This document shows positions 12,601 through 24,057 of a DNA stretch of 64,000 nucleotides, one piece after another. This DNA comes from Halichondria panicea (Eukaryota > Porifera > Demospongiae > Suberitida > Halichondriidae). Below the pieces are notes generated by a model, which saw nothing but the letters and a program-made list of their open reading frames with translations, searched no databases and was not told where the DNA came from. The first letter of the stretch is position 1. Each line of letters opens with the position of its first letter. Both the position numbers and the translations under genes were made by a program. The stretch spans positions 6,434,315 to 6,498,314 of the forward strand of contig NC_087382.1 of NCBI RefSeq assembly GCF_963675165.1, written 5' to 3'.

Positions 12601-15600
12601 CTCCCCTGTACGGAGGCAGAATACCTTAAGGTGACATATTTTCACAGGTAGATTTGTTTGCGATTTCACTTGTTTAGCTGGTATTAAATTCTGCTAATTC
12701 TTGCTCAAGTTGTGACATTTCTAATTACTCGCAAGTGGTTTTAATGAGATTCATTGTAATTTCCAATTATCTGAGTATAAATTTTACGATTTTACCCTCA
12801 TTCGCAGAAATAGCAGAAATTAATACTCACGAAAATAATATGTTACCTTAAGGTAGGTGCAAGTCATACATACCTTTTTATTTAGACACAACCATGTGTG
12901 AAAGATCGATTAGGGAGTTTCTTGATCTGATTAGTCATCCCACTGCCTACCAAATGTGTATCATGCATGGATAAAATTGTTAAACTAATCTGTAACGATT
13001 TGATGTATTTTGTATGGTATACCTTAAGGTGACATATTTTCGCATGTATTATCATTTCTGCTATTTCTGTGAATGAGAGCAAAATCGCAAAAATTAGTAC
13101 TCGCAAATATTTGGCCGCCCTCTTGTTCAGATCGACATTTCGCAAAAAATTATACCAGCAAAATGTACAAAACTGTAAAAACGCAAACAAATTCTACCTG
13201 TGAAAATAATGTCACCTTAAGGTAATCGTATGACTTGCTATCTGTTGATAAATGAATCCATGCAAGCTCATCTGTTTTAGTGCGTACGTATGCATAGCTC
13301 TCGTTACAAGCTGATCGATATGCATGTAATATTTAAGTATGTACATGTAGATGAACATGTACCACAATTGAGCCGTTTCCATTATTTCTTGTCACTGTGT
13401 GCATGTACCAGTCTCATATCCCTGCATGGTTCCTTCGATTGTGAGCGAACTGCAAATTGTAGCACTAACAAAGTGATACATGTACTTGAACAATAGTATG
13501 GCCAGACAGAATGGTGAAAACGTAGGTAGGTGAATGTACGTACATTAGGAAAAGCTGGTTTGCCCTGGCTAGATAGTTGCCAGCACATTCAACGCTGCTA
13601 TTGACTTTAGTTCCATAGTATGTGTATGTTCTTGTGTGTTAAAAAGGAAGCTACGGCAGTGGAGTGTTGTAAACAGAATTCCTCGACAACTGGGCTGGTG
13701 CAATAAGAAATTAGATCACTGATGTGTTGAGATTACTCCTCCATTGTGTATTGTACGCCAGTCCTCCGCCCAGAAACCAGAACATGCAAGGCCCTGTAGT
13801 GCATTAGCAACAGAAAAATTTTCCCGAAAAAACTACAAAGCGGAAAATTTATCAACAAAGTGTTATTGCAAACCAGCTTTTCCTAATGCACTTGTTCTGA
13901 TAATTATGAAAAATGTATGTTTGTAGTTATCGAGTGCATGCATGCACAATGTGCTTATTGATCCCTATAATTATGTAATTGATCCCTATATGCACCGGGC
14001 CCTTATTGAACAGAAGGTCACATCTCCACTATAATACATTTGGAATAAACCTCGAGTGCATGTATGCACAATGTACTTATTGATCCCCATTTGCACCCTT
14101 CTGCTGTAACATCTCCACTATATACGTGTAGATCGATATTACCTCCTGTCTTGAATGACAGTAAGAGCCCATTAATGAATGTTGACTCTATGGAACTCTG
14201 TGCAGTTGATGCAAGGCAAGATGGCAGACATGTACACACGTCTCTCAGCTTGTCGCTCCTACGTTTACTCTGTGGCCAGAGCATGTGACAGGGGACACGC
14301 CGACCCCTCCAAAGACTGTGCAGGTGAGTGGGTGTAGTGGGAGTGAGAATTATGTGTCAGGCAATTTCTTTTCAGTCCTACGTACAAGGTACATGTAGGT
14401 ATATCAATCAACATAAGGCCAACTCAATGGCTAATACGTACGTACGTGTACATACAATCATGTAACATATATGAGTCTGTTGTCATATTCGATGTCAGTA
14501 TAGCCACGTATGAAAGATCCCACATGCTTTGTTGCAATACTTTTGATTTGGTTACACGGTCACTGTTGTAGGTGTGATCCTGTATACTGCTGAGGCTGCC
14601 ACTCAAGTAGCCCTTGACGCAATTCAATGTCTCGGTGAGTGCATACTCTATATGTAGAAGGTTTAGTATGCATGATTATGCAGCACATTCTCACATTCTG
14701 GGTCCGTGTGTATTTCATGTGGGTGTATAGAGACTTGTAATTACATGGGAACTGTCCAATAGGACAATTGCCAGAATGTGTAGGGATCATTCAATTTTGT
14801 CATTGATCGCTAGGTGTTTTCTCATGCTGCAGTTTTGTGTGTTTATTGGATTATTGTTTGTGCTGGTGTTAATCTCTCAATTGCCTTGAGGGCGAATGTG
14901 TGTGCATTGTGTAACTATGGTGCTCATACCTCTGTTAATTTTCTCACTCCGTGGCGAGTGGCTTGTGAAGTATGCTTTGTTCAAAGTTGTTTGACTGCAA
15001 TTTATGGTGTAATAGCCAGCACAATTGCATCTGCATGTACTCTTACAAAAGTTTTAATTTAATTGTGGTTGTCTTTACTAATTCTACCCTATGTTGGATA
15101 AACATTGGTATTTGATGTCATGTGGTATGTTTTACTTTGATCTAGATACTTAGCATCACTCTGATAATTATTCCATAGCGCGTGTGTCTCACACAAGCAG
15201 ACAAAGCAACGTCGCCCAATTGTAGTATCTGTTTCGTTAAGTGAATTGACCTCTCATTTGCTTTGTAGATAATTAATTGAGCTTGTGTTACATAATAATG
15301 CTTTCTTGGCAAGTGTCTGGGATAGTTGGTTTGCCCTGAGGGCATGTTGTATCTGCGGACCCAACTATGGGTAGGTGGGCATGCTGATACTCTCGGACTG
15401 GTATTACAGTTAGTCTTACATTGGGAGACAGATTTGGTTTGAAGGTCTTGCGGAGGTTGGCCCCATAGCAGCTGTAATCAACTGTGTATATGTAAACAAC
15501 TAACATCTGGTTTGTGAATGAGGTGTCTACATGTACATACTTATATATCCATGTAATTTGTTTTGTCCGTCACGTAATTATAATTCATCTTTTATGCAAC

Positions 15601-17982
15601 TACAAGATGATACCATACATGTACAATATTTGTACTAATAAGCTGCTATACCGCCAAAGCACGTCTCAGCCCATCCTGCGTATACTGTTGTTATGGTCAA
15701 GCAACAGGGTGTTTACAGTTGCTATAGCCCTACGTAGAAGTCTTCAACGGATATACATGTACGTTCGTAGACAATCTATTGAAACGATAAAGTTTAAAAT
15801 TAACTGCTCCCCAAAACAAGTCTTACATAACTGTCTCATGGTCAAGCAATGAGGGTGGGGTGTTTACAGTCACTTCCCTTAAAGTAAGGGATTTAATAGT
15901 TATCTGTAGACAATATGAAACTGTAACACCGTAACTCCAAGGACCATCCTAAGTCTCTTTGCCTCTTATAATAAGTATTACGTATAGTATTGTCTGAGGT
16001 AAGTGTGTCTATATGTTCTGAATACTGTGGCAGTAGGATTTGGGGACTTTTTAAGATCATTTGTAGTGAAGAACAAGGATACACAAATGGGTCTCTAATT
16101 CAACCCTGCCAATTTCCTTTCATCACAACAAAATTCAAAGTACAACAATTGTCTCAAACCTAGATCATGTGTACTGTAATGTTTGTCATACGTACGTACT
16201 CATGTCTATATATAGTGTGTACATTTTCTTGCATCCTCATCCCCCTTCTAATTAACAACCTTTGGGTGTGCCTGACAATTGTCTGCCGTACCGTCTAATT
16301 ATGATGATTGACTGATTTAGGAGAATGATGTTTGAGCTATATGTAACGTGTTGTGCTTGCTATACGTGTGATTGTTGTGTCTATAATTTCGGGCTGATGT
16401 GATTTTTAATTTATGAAGGGAAACAATCGTAGACAGATTTATCTACTGCATATAAACACTGTAAGTGCATGGCAGTGCCTCTGTATTTGTGTGTTATGAA
16501 ACATTCACTTAGTTCAGGTACAAACATGTTGCCAATCGCTCTTGCACAGTCTTTACAGTATATTCATGACTCCATCTACATGTACGTAGTAGTACATATA
16601 TGGTACATGTAATTATTTTACAATAGAACCTCCGTTTATCCGGAACCTCCATTATCTATCTGGCTTGGCGATTTTCTCCAGAAAAGGGGCGTGTCCCTTA
16701 AATGCGCATGCGCATTGCAGCTGTTACCATGGAGACATGTCTGCTTATCTTTTGCACATGCGCAGACAACCATGTGACACTGCTGTTTATGGGTGGATAA
16801 AGGCGTAGTTTATTTATTCGATTATCCGTCATGTTCAGTTATGCGGCCTGCCTCTGGAATGTTGTCCAGATAATCGAGGTTCTACTGTTAATGTATATTC
16901 CTGAATTTGCTTTTGTCTGCTTCTAGGAGGAGGCTCATTTTGATTGTGCAAGGTATATGTATGTAAAGTACCAATTACTCTGTTGGCAGTAGATACTAGC
17001 TGTGTACGTTCAGATTGTTATTATGTTTTTGTTGGCATGTCGGCAGTTTTCTTTCATTCTTGCTGAACACGTGTTGCAAAACATGAAAACATGCGTAGGC
17101 ACCCAGAGATCTTGTTACCTCTTCTGTTTGCTTCAATTAATTATTCATAATTGTTCTCCCTGACAACTAGTGATAGTGCATATACTGTTAACCTGACAAG
17201 CTTGTTTGGCAGCCACACATGTTTGGTGTGTAATCAATCGCTGGCAGATGCACATTTTATTGCTAATCCGCGGTACTTAGTACATGTAGAATTGCTCGAG
17301 ATAACTGACGTCTAAAACGAACTGCTCGTAGTCACAGTAATATCATTTTAGCAGACGATATGTTACACCGGTATAGTGTATAATTAAGGTACATTCATCT
17401 ACATTCATCTCCACAACAGTACGGTATTGTGTTCTGATACTGGCTATAACTTCTTCTTTTAGACATTCCAATTCGAGATTGTTATAATTTGAATGTTGTA
17501 GTTATAACCAATACCCAGATTGAATGTGCTAGAGTTAATATTGTTGACAGACTGATTTCTGAACAACCTAGCTGAGCTAGTACCATTCTGTGATGATAGA
17601 AACATGACGAGGAGGTACATTGTTTTCCTCTCTTGGTTCTTTTGTCTGTGTGTGTGTGTGTGTGTGGAAATCCAGTTCGTGGGTTTCTAACAGGTCATAC
17701 ATGTATATGCACGTGTGATCTTGTAACTAAGTTATTTGTCCTGTTAGTGGTATAAGGACTGGCACTAATTAGCATACAGTGAGTCAGGCCTTCTGGGTTG
17801 TTTGAGGTACTTGCGTGAGTTCTTTATCCACACTTACCAATGCAGGGGGGAACGGATACATAAACGAATACCCCACGGGAAGGTTCCTAAGAGACGCTAA
17901 GCTCTACGAGATTGGTGCAGGTACGAGTGAGATTAGAAGGATTGTGCTCGGGAGAGCATTCAACAAGATGTTTAAACACTAG
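6385..17982 (+). CDS. IVD: Isovaleryl-CoA dehydrogenase, mitochondrial
   Basis: Flavoenzyme of leucine catabolism that oxidises isovaleryl-CoA to 3-methylcrotonyl-CoA in the mitochondrial matrix, passing electrons to ETF. Nine exons: 6385-6528, 6641-6782, 7054-7223, 9661-9885, 10725-10821, 12048-12223, 14206-14323, 14572-14634, 17846-17982. The sum is 1272 nt (423 aa), close to the usual length. The first ~30 residues are basic and hydroxylated ([17 protein letters not shown]), a matrix-targeting presequence. The FAD/substrate core shows [24 protein letters not shown] and [10 protein letters not shown], followed by KLGMRGS and [11 protein letters not shown]. The catalytic base is expected at Glu281 in GLDFERLIL, the position characteristic of IVD; the usual C-terminal acyl-CoA dehydrogenase glutamate is replaced in YEIGAGTSE, which separates IVD from other family members. 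Introns hold several MITEs and duplications. Identification is very secure. Confidence 0.97.
7570..7860. repeat. Degenerate ~60-bp tandem repeat
   Basis: About four units share ttttgggcatcgtgatc, ttacctatcagtcagtgc and a spacer. They lie in IVD intron 3 and have diverged, so the array is old. No coding sense is apparent. Confidence 0.7.
8158..8440. mobile_element. pogo/Tigger-like MITE
   Basis: The ends are inverted repeats: CAGTACAACCTTGATTATCC at the left and ggataatcgaggttctactg at the right, flanked on both sides by TA. The 283-bp interior carries gcgcatgcgcag palindromic segments and no ORF. CAGTxxAACCTCGATTATCCGG-type ends with TA duplication are typical of pogo/Tigger elements. A second copy is at 16621-16887 and a right-end fragment at about 43434-43473. 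Confidence 0.75.
8702..8796. repeat. Inverted repeat around gcagggtttcatacagg
   Basis: agcagggtttcatacagga at the left is matched by tctgtatgaaaccctgctc at the right, with a G-rich loop. Related half-sites appear near 59805-59833 and 61820-61850. It may be a small foldback element or the end of a larger one. Confidence 0.5.
9001..9199. mobile_element. MITE with ccgtatagcgggtaatttt ends, TA-flanked
   Basis: The left end ccgtatagcgggtaattttt and right end aaaattactcgctatacgg are inverted repeats that extend inward as cgtggggtaaaaa / ttttaccccacg, flanked by TA on both sides. About 200 bp, no ORF, in IVD intron 3. A single left-end copy occurs at about 61185-61216. Confidence 0.75.
9607..9655. 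repeat. (CA)n microsatellite at a splice acceptor
   Basis: About 24 CA units end five bases before the AG of IVD exon 4 (exon starts 9661). The repeat occupies the place of the normal polypyrimidine tract. A run of about 16 G follows shortly after the exon, near 9915-9930. Confidence 0.95.
11030..11430. repeat. Direct duplication in IVD intron 5
   Basis: A ~195-bp unit occurs twice. Both halves share gttgcatgcat, ctctttctgtaga, aatggcttaatggcttaatt, ggtgttttc and a later caatctccg segment. Differences are scattered, so this is an old tandem duplication or two adjacent element copies. Confidence 0.7.
12623..12854. mobile_element. MITE with accttaaggt ends, copy 1
   Basis: Begins accttaaggtgacatatttt and ends aaaataatatgttaccttaa followed by ggt. 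The terminal ten bases are themselves palindromic. No ORF. Copy 2 lies 170 bp downstream. Both are in IVD intron 6. Confidence 0.65.
13021..13223. mobile_element. MITE with accttaaggt ends, copy 2
   Basis: Begins accttaaggtgacatatttt and ends aaaataatgtcaccttaagg plus t. The inverted repeats match copy 1 (12623-12854), and both interiors contain Ttct-gcTatttctg-like and gcaaaaatta-like segments. No ORF. Confidence 0.7.
16621..16887. mobile_element. pogo/Tigger-like MITE, second copy
   Basis: Starts caatagaacctccgtttatc and ends agataatcgaggttctactg. The interior again carries gcgcatgcgcattgcagctg, catgcgcagacaaccatg and gcctgcctctgga as in the 8158-8440 copy. Located in IVD intron 8; no ORF. 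Confidence 0.75.
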
Positions 17983-18123
17983 CTGAATTAAATGTTTTTA
18001 ATTGTGTAATTGTGTCCAAAAAGTTTACAGCTTTAGGACAGTGATTGTGTAATTTTGTAACCCACACTTTATAATTTGTTCGTGGTGATGCTAATAATTA
18101 TTTGCAAGATATTTAGTGTATTT

Positions 18124-18129
18124 AATAAA
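18124..18129 (+). other. Poly(A) signal AATAAA for IVD
   Basis: A canonical AATAAA lies 142 bp after the IVD stop codon, in an AT-rich 3' region. It is the first such hexamer after the stop. Confidence 0.5.
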
Positions 18130-18786
18130 TAATATTGTGCGTACTTTACCTATCCCATTATCATGCATGTGATGCTGGTGTTAAATTAATAGGCTATAAT
18201 TATAGGCCTCCAAATATTTATTTATTTCCCGTGCAAAATTAAATTAAATAGTAGACGTTTGTTCTTTAGTCAAAAATTCCTAGACTGTATTGGACCCAGC
18301 GCATACACTCTGTATGCAAACAAGGAAAGCAACTTAAGCCACAAAAATTTAAAATTTTCCGGTTTTAGATTTCTATACTGTATACAGCTGATAAACACGG
18401 TATTGTGTAATACACGCATACATAATTACTTTGTAACCTGTGTATCAAAGTAATATGATAGATAGCATCTCTTAAATTCTATATTCAGTTGAGTGTAAAC
18501 CCTACCCCTCTGCGAAATCCAGGAATGGGAAGAATTGCTGTGATCTTAAATCAAGTTATGACAGATTATTCGTTTTACTGCATGCCAACGTCTGTACACA
18601 CTAATTTATTTGTTAACAACACATGATTGGCATATCATGTGTCTCCTGGGGAGAGGAATCAAATAACTGTTGTGGTCACAGCTTTGCTATAAATTTAGCC
18701 AGAATGCCAGTAATAGTCACTCGATTCAAGATCTTCATTCATCTCAAGGCAAAAAGTATACCAATATACATCCACTCGTTGCAAGT

Positions 18787-20505
18787 ATGAAGAGAACTCA
18801 TTCTTCGCATATCATCGCTGCTGTATTATTTGCAAGTACGTTTGACATGCAGTGTAATAAAATTATAGATTGCAGTCATTGCATGGATGCATGCCTAGCT
18901 TCTATTATTCAACAACTAACTATAGGATATACTTTGAACAGTCTATTCACTCTATTTTCTTACATAGCTATCTCCAGCGTATATGTTGAGACGAAGTTCT
19001 GTGAAGTAGCGTGCACTAGAGTTTCGGAATTGAAAAACGTTGGCTTTGGTGAGTTCCAATTTCTTGTTTTGCATTATTGTGTGTTGCATTATTGACAAGC
19101 TGTTGCTCATGGTTTGTAGTAATGATTTTGTCTCTATGTGGTTGCCATTATTGATATAGTTTTTGACATTAATGTTGGTTTTGAATACTGTTTGCAGACA
19201 ATTCCAAGGTACCGATGTTTATAGACAAAGGAAAATGTCAATCGAACTATACAGTAGAAGAAGGCTGTGAGATACCTCCTGCACAAGATTGCGACCGTGT
19301 ATGCCAACCTCGTGCACTCGAGATACAGCGATACCACAACAGAGACGGACCACAGATAGAAATAGCAATCAAATCTTGCTACAGACCAAACCATAGTTGT
19401 CTCAATAAGTGTGAGCTGAAACGGTCCTTTGTGCACTTGTTCTCTGGATCAAAATATCACCAGCGAGTTGATGTGGGGAGATGTGTTGGACCTTGTCAGG
19501 AGACAGGTTAGTAATTAATTGCTTGTACGTATGCCATAATAGCTAGCTATAATGACTGTGTCACTCGAAACTGTGCAGAGTGACATCCCATTATATCAAT
19601 TTTTCCACTGCAGATCCTCGGATACAGTGTGTATCAACAAGAAATGTCACTGAAGCATTTGAAGGACCAAATGGTACGTATGTTTACTGGTGTACAGTCT
19701 GTCATCATGTTTAAATCTTAACTTGTACAATCTCTTACCAAGATAGTGAACGAATGCGCGACATGCATAATAACAATTATCATTCTTGCAGGCTTTGTAA
19801 CACTAGACATTGTCAAAGAGTGTTCTTGTGGCAACACTAACTGCTATCGAAGCGACTACTTTGAGTCATACACGACAAACAACGCAAGTAATCCAGAAAA
19901 GGTTTGTTTAGATGCTAGAGAAATGAAAACACCCTGCCATGCAATATCAGCCATGCACTTTGTCTTCTGTCAGACCTGCATGTTTCGTTGGTGATTAAAA
20001 CTTTTTTGTGAATTAAACATCATAATTATAATTCACACGTACAGGTGTTGAATGTGGGACGATGTGTTGGATCTTGTCCTGGAATTACTTTGCCGGCCCA
20101 ATGCTTTCCGTGAGTTTGCATACCATAATAGTCTTTTGTTCAAACAGTTACCACCTCTACCTAGCCTCGATTTCAGGCCCCCTGAGAAACTTTTTTCCCT
20201 TCCCTGCGGCCTGGAATTGAGGCTTGTGTCTTGGCTATTAGGTTTTATACCATGCATGCATTTACGTGCATGTGAGAATGTTTTTATGGGCAGTCAATTT
20301 CCTTTGCAATATGTTTTTTCACCAGAGACATGTGTAAATAACTCGTTTCTATTCATGCAGGGACCCTGACAATTGTGTCTGGGAACTTCAGCCAAGACCA
20401 TCCCACTGTGTGTCTACTAGTAGTACAAAGGAGGTGTTTACTGATGCGAAGGGTATACAAATAAAAGTTCCTCTTATCAAAACTTGCGGCTGTGGTTCAG
20501 GATAG
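18787..20505 (+). CDS. Secreted tandem cystine-knot-like protein (272 aa)
   Basis: Seven exons: 18787-18835, 18968-19048, 19198-19506, 19614-19673, 19792-19901, 20045-20109, 20361-20505. Phases match and the sum is 819 nt. The N-terminus MKRTHSSHIIAAVLFATISS is a signal peptide split by intron 1. Unit 2 reads VDVGRCVGPC, then IQCVS, then IVKECSCGNTNC; unit 3 reads LNVGRCVGSC, then SHCVSTS, then LIKTCGCGSG at the C-terminus. CxGxC followed by CxC is the cysteine framework of cystine-knot growth-factor folds. An N-terminal unit (FIDKGKCQSNY to AIKSCYRPNHSC) follows the same rhythm but lacks CxGxC. Asn-Val-Thr and similar sites suggest glycosylation. A ligand or extracellular structural role is inferred from the cysteine pattern only. 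I do not recognise a named family. Confidence 0.8.
20162..20225. repeat. Short foldback, agcctcgatttcaggcc type
   Basis: tagcctcgatttcaggcccc at the left pairs with gcggcctggaattgaggctt at the right, making a ~64-bp hairpin in intron 6 of the cystine-knot gene. Similar hairpins or halves occur near 5099, 23872, 33786, 49713 and 62919. Confidence 0.7.
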
Positions 20506-21063
20506 ACCGTATAGCAATGGCATATATAAACCCAATTCTATTATTATATCACTCACTCATCTCCTATATATATCATAAATATTTTCATCATCGGCAAGAG
20601 AGGTCATCAAATTATCTGCTCATTGACGATTCCCGAACAAGAGAGAGAATTTCTCTTGCACATTTCATAATAATTGTTTGTACATGATTGTGATACTGTT
20701 ATTGAAACGATTAACGCTACATCTAAGTGTGTTTGTTATAAGCTGCATGACCAGCACTGAATGGCGAGAGGCATTAGCACAGCACAGCTTGCACCACTCG
20801 TTGAAACAATCAACGCTACGTCTTATAAGTGTGTTTGTTATAAGCTGCATGACCAGCACAAGCATGCAGTTGCATGGTAACATACATTTTGAATAAGACC
20901 CCAGACTACAGTATAATTAAGTGAGTGTGGCTTGATAATTAATTATAGCTACAATTTACAGGTATGCATGTAGAATAAACAATAAGCGCATGCAGCCATT
21001 TTGGCTGTTTTCAAGGTGAAGTAGATGAAGTATTATTATGATTATAGTATTATGCAGCCAGTT
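20506..21063. repeat. Intergenic with a ~100-bp direct duplication
   Basis: Two copies of a segment containing gaaacRatYaacgctac and gtgtttgttataagctgcatgaccagcac lie at about 20702-20757 and 20800-20857. No coding segment is supported. AATAAA at 20974-20979 may be a distant poly(A) signal for the upstream gene. Confidence 0.6.
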
Positions 21064-23084
21064 CTACTGAGCCCATACGAAATGCCTCAGTTGTTTGTTC
21101 ACTTCTTCAGTTGGCCACCTATACCCAGTAGTCACTCTGGACTCGGCTGGCTCTTGGCCCTACAGGAAGGGGGAAGGGTGGTACGTGGTAGGAACAAGTG
21201 ATGATGCGTATGATGCGTGTACATGTGAATTAAGGTTAATATAGTATCACTTGTAACTAGGGAGGCCACCATGCAGCATGCAGTCGCCAGGGTTAGAAGA
21301 TTAGGGTACCATTTAGCCCATGAACTCCCCCACTGGCTATATAATGAAAGCACCGCAGGTGCTGATGCCTCTGGAGATGCCAAAGTTACAAAGCTGCTTT
21401 TATACACATGATGAACATTTTTGCATAATAATTATATAGATCTATGATTTTTGCAATAGCTAGCTGCATGCACACTCAAAGAGTGGGTACTGATTGACCA
21501 TGATTGTTGTGAAACGATCGATGCCAAAAGTTCAAGTCTAAAATTAATGGCAGAACTCAGAGCTAGAGCCTTGCAGCTCTTTTCTCACTCTTGCAGCTAC
21601 CAATAGCTAGCGTTCTAGTGCAGAGCTAACTACTAAGTAGAGTAGCAACACTCGGTAAACAAGTTTGGCTACGTGCTCTTCTGAAAAGGCTGCAATGCAT
21701 AATGGCATTCCAAGTAAGCAAAACTAGGCAAAACTCGAGAACGAAGCGCAAATCCACGAATTAAAATCCAAGTAAACATAACTAAAAGCCTATAGAAACT
21801 CTACTTGCACTTGATTCATCCTTGAGCAGCTGTAGCAGTCTACACAGACACAGACACACAAACACACTACCGTATACCTCGCTTGCGCATGCGCACCGAG
21901 GCATAATTATATGCTTATGCAAATGATTGACCATATAAGGAGGCCTGCTATTCAGAAATAATTATTATCTTTGCATGAGGTCATAATTTATAGATTATTT
22001 ATTATACGCACGAATCTTTCATACTTCACATGCAGCATAATTTACACATCACGTCATGTGTAAGCCTGAGGAAGGAGCCCAGATCCCCACACTATATATA
22101 TATATATATATATGTACCCAGGAACGGATCTGATGCAGAAGGAAAGGAAAGGAAAAACACGCACCCTTTTGCGTAATTTCCGGTTGCACGTGAGTGATTT
22201 TGGTGTGGTTTGCAGTAAAACGTCTATTTTCTACTGCTCATAGTCTGCACTGCAGTGCTAGTCATTGTTAGTCAAGCTTTTAAAAGACAAAACTGTATTA
22301 GGTCTACAGCTACTCATCAAGTCTAGGAGTACTTCAGTCTTCAACCAGATAACTGATTAAATTCTCCAAAGTCAGGGGGGTGCTTGAGGACCCTCTGCTA
22401 TATCTTCTAGATCCGCCCCTGATGAACTATAGTAAGCTTGGGTTTTCATCACCGGTGCCTAAGAGTACATGGCAGCTTTAAACCAAAAAACTATGGGTTG
22501 ACTCACTGCTTTCTCCACACACTCCAAAAACCTCTTGATCTCACTAGTGCAGGACACATCGTCAAATGTATTGACCTTCCAACAGCTCATCACTGCAGTC
22601 ATCTCGGACATGCACGTGGGACCTGCAAGCACGGGGAGAGGAGAACTGATGAGTTGCAACAATAATTGAGCGAACCAAGTTCAGTAATAGGTAATCTGCA
22701 TGGTTACAATGAATTAATGGTTCTGTATTTTTAGTTATTAGATTAGATGATACAACATCTAGACCTAGTGAATCGATGCGCCAGCAACTGATTCCAGGTA
22801 ACTGATGCATGCACCCAGCAAACCAGTGATTTCAGGTAATCGGTGCTCCTCCAGTCATGGGCCTCATGGCAGATTAGTCTAGTCACATGACAAAGTTATT
22901 GCAAGACAAGCCACGGCCATGTGGCAGTTGCACGGTTCTACCCTACAACAATGTCCTTCACAGAAGACCAAGCAAAAACGCTGCAGGAAGGGATTTCTGT
23001 GTAAGTAGTAGTTAGTTAAGTATCATGTCAACACGTACCTGACCACCTTGGCAATGGGTCACGTGACTGCAAAGCTGCAAGCAT
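21064..23084 (-). CDS. CHCHD1: CHCHD1-like twin-CX9C mitochondrial protein
   Basis: Exon 2 (22622-22507) encodes CMSEMTAVMSC and CTSEIKRFLEC, two CX9C motifs separated by WKVNTFDDVS. Spacing and residues match the CHCH domain of CHCHD1 (mitoribosomal small-subunit protein mS37), which is oxidised and imported by the Mia40 route. Exon 3 (21159-21064) follows in phase and ends WPTEEVNKQLRHFVWAQ and stop; the family has a similar C-terminal helix. Exon 1 is less certain: 23084-23039 (MLAALQSRDPLPRWSG) has a GTACGT donor in the right phase and would give 85 aa. The human protein is about 118 aa with a longer basic N-terminus, so a different first exon is possible. Intron 2 contains a family A MITE (21346-21907). 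Confidence 0.8.
21346..21907 (+). mobile_element. Family A MITE, copy 1
   Basis: Starts gaaagcaccgcaggtgctga followed by tgcctctgga, ends gcgcatgcgcaccgaggcat then aattat. Internal landmarks shared by all copies are agctagcgttctagtgcaga, ctgaaaaggctgcaatg, aactcgagaacgaag-like and gagcagctgtagcagtctac, then a CA-rich stretch. The only terminal inverted match is tgcctcggtg / caccgaggca. No ORF. Confidence 0.85.
22089..22113. repeat. (TA)n microsatellite
   Basis: A pure TA run of about 12 units in CHCHD1 intron 2. Confidence 0.95.
22951..23000 (+). CDS. Possible short coding exon
   Basis: ATG in a fair context (acaacaATGTCC) opens MSFTEDQAKTLQEGIS and runs into a gtgtaagta donor. A possible continuation after the ttttag acceptor at about 23503 reads GLNDADADVAGAM and stop. 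It overlaps CHCHD1 intron 1 on the other strand. No homologue is recognised and there is no support beyond open frame and splice sites. Confidence 0.2.
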
Positions 23085-23169
23085 TGCGACATCACTAGCC
23101 ACTGCCGGTGCAGGTGTGCATCGATTTACAGGATCACAGTACTGTACTGGTAATCAATTGCAGGCCCAT

Positions 23170-23288
23170 CCATTTCCTAGAATCACTGATTGCTGAATCA
23201 ATTTCCTGGAATCACTGATTGCTAGTACATGATTTCCTAGAATTACTGATTGCTAGTATATGATTTCCTGGAATCACTGATTGCTGAA
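23170..23288. repeat. ~33-bp minisatellite, four units
   Basis: Units contain atttcctRgaatcactgattgct with small changes in the spacer (gaatca, agtacatg, agtatatg). It lies between CHCHD1 and UBXN8. Confidence 0.9.
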
Positions 23289-23721
23289 AGTCTGGTCCTT
23301 GATACTGATACTCTATTTTTGACCCAGGTGGCGTTCCATATTCATTGACTATAGCTATCAGTATAATTATGGGTCAGACAATTGTTCAGTAGTGCGATGG
23401 AAGTCGAAGATGCAGGATGATGCATGGTCTTGATGTCTCAAACAAGCTTTTTTATAAGCGCCAGAAAAAATAAATTACAGTAACGGTAGGCGCTTCTTTT
23501 AGGGCCTCAATGATGCTGATGCTGACGTGGCCGGGGCGATGTAATTAGATCAATTACAGATTACGGTACTCAAGACCAATCAATTAGTGATGTCGTAAGT
23601 GTCATTATTATTTTATTGGCCAGACAGAAGTGACCTCTGCATGGAATTGTAATTATAAAAATGTCACCGAGATCTGGGTACTAGCAAAAGTGCCTTGTGT
23701 CAACAGAAAATAATTATAAGC

Positions 23722-24057
23722 ACCGTAAGACCTCGATTTAAAGCGACACTTTTTAATAAGTACGAAGCCAGAGGTCGTTTCTTTTGGAGGTTGAAAAATT
23801 ATATTAAAGTCCTGGTGTCGCATATTTAGAGGGTCGCATCTAATTGGAGGTAACTTTACAGAGTCTACTTGCCTCGATTTCAGGCCGCTTAAAAACACTG
23901 ATTTTCCAGTGGCTACAATCGAGGCTAGGGAGTGGCTACATTTAGAACACGACATTAAAAAAAATGTCAACGCAGCTGTCGCTACTTTTAGAGGTCAAAA
24001 AATTGCGGCCTGGGTGTCGCATATTTGGAGGGTCGCCTTAAATCGAGGTCTTACGGT
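23722..24057. mobile_element. MITE with accgtaagacctcgattta ends
   Basis: The left end accgtaagacctcgatttaa and right end ttaaatcgaggtcttacggt are nearly perfect inverted repeats; about 336 bp. The centre includes an agcctcga-type hairpin near 23872-23930, so one element may have inserted in another. A 64-aa open frame over its right end is not credible as a gene. Confidence 0.8.
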
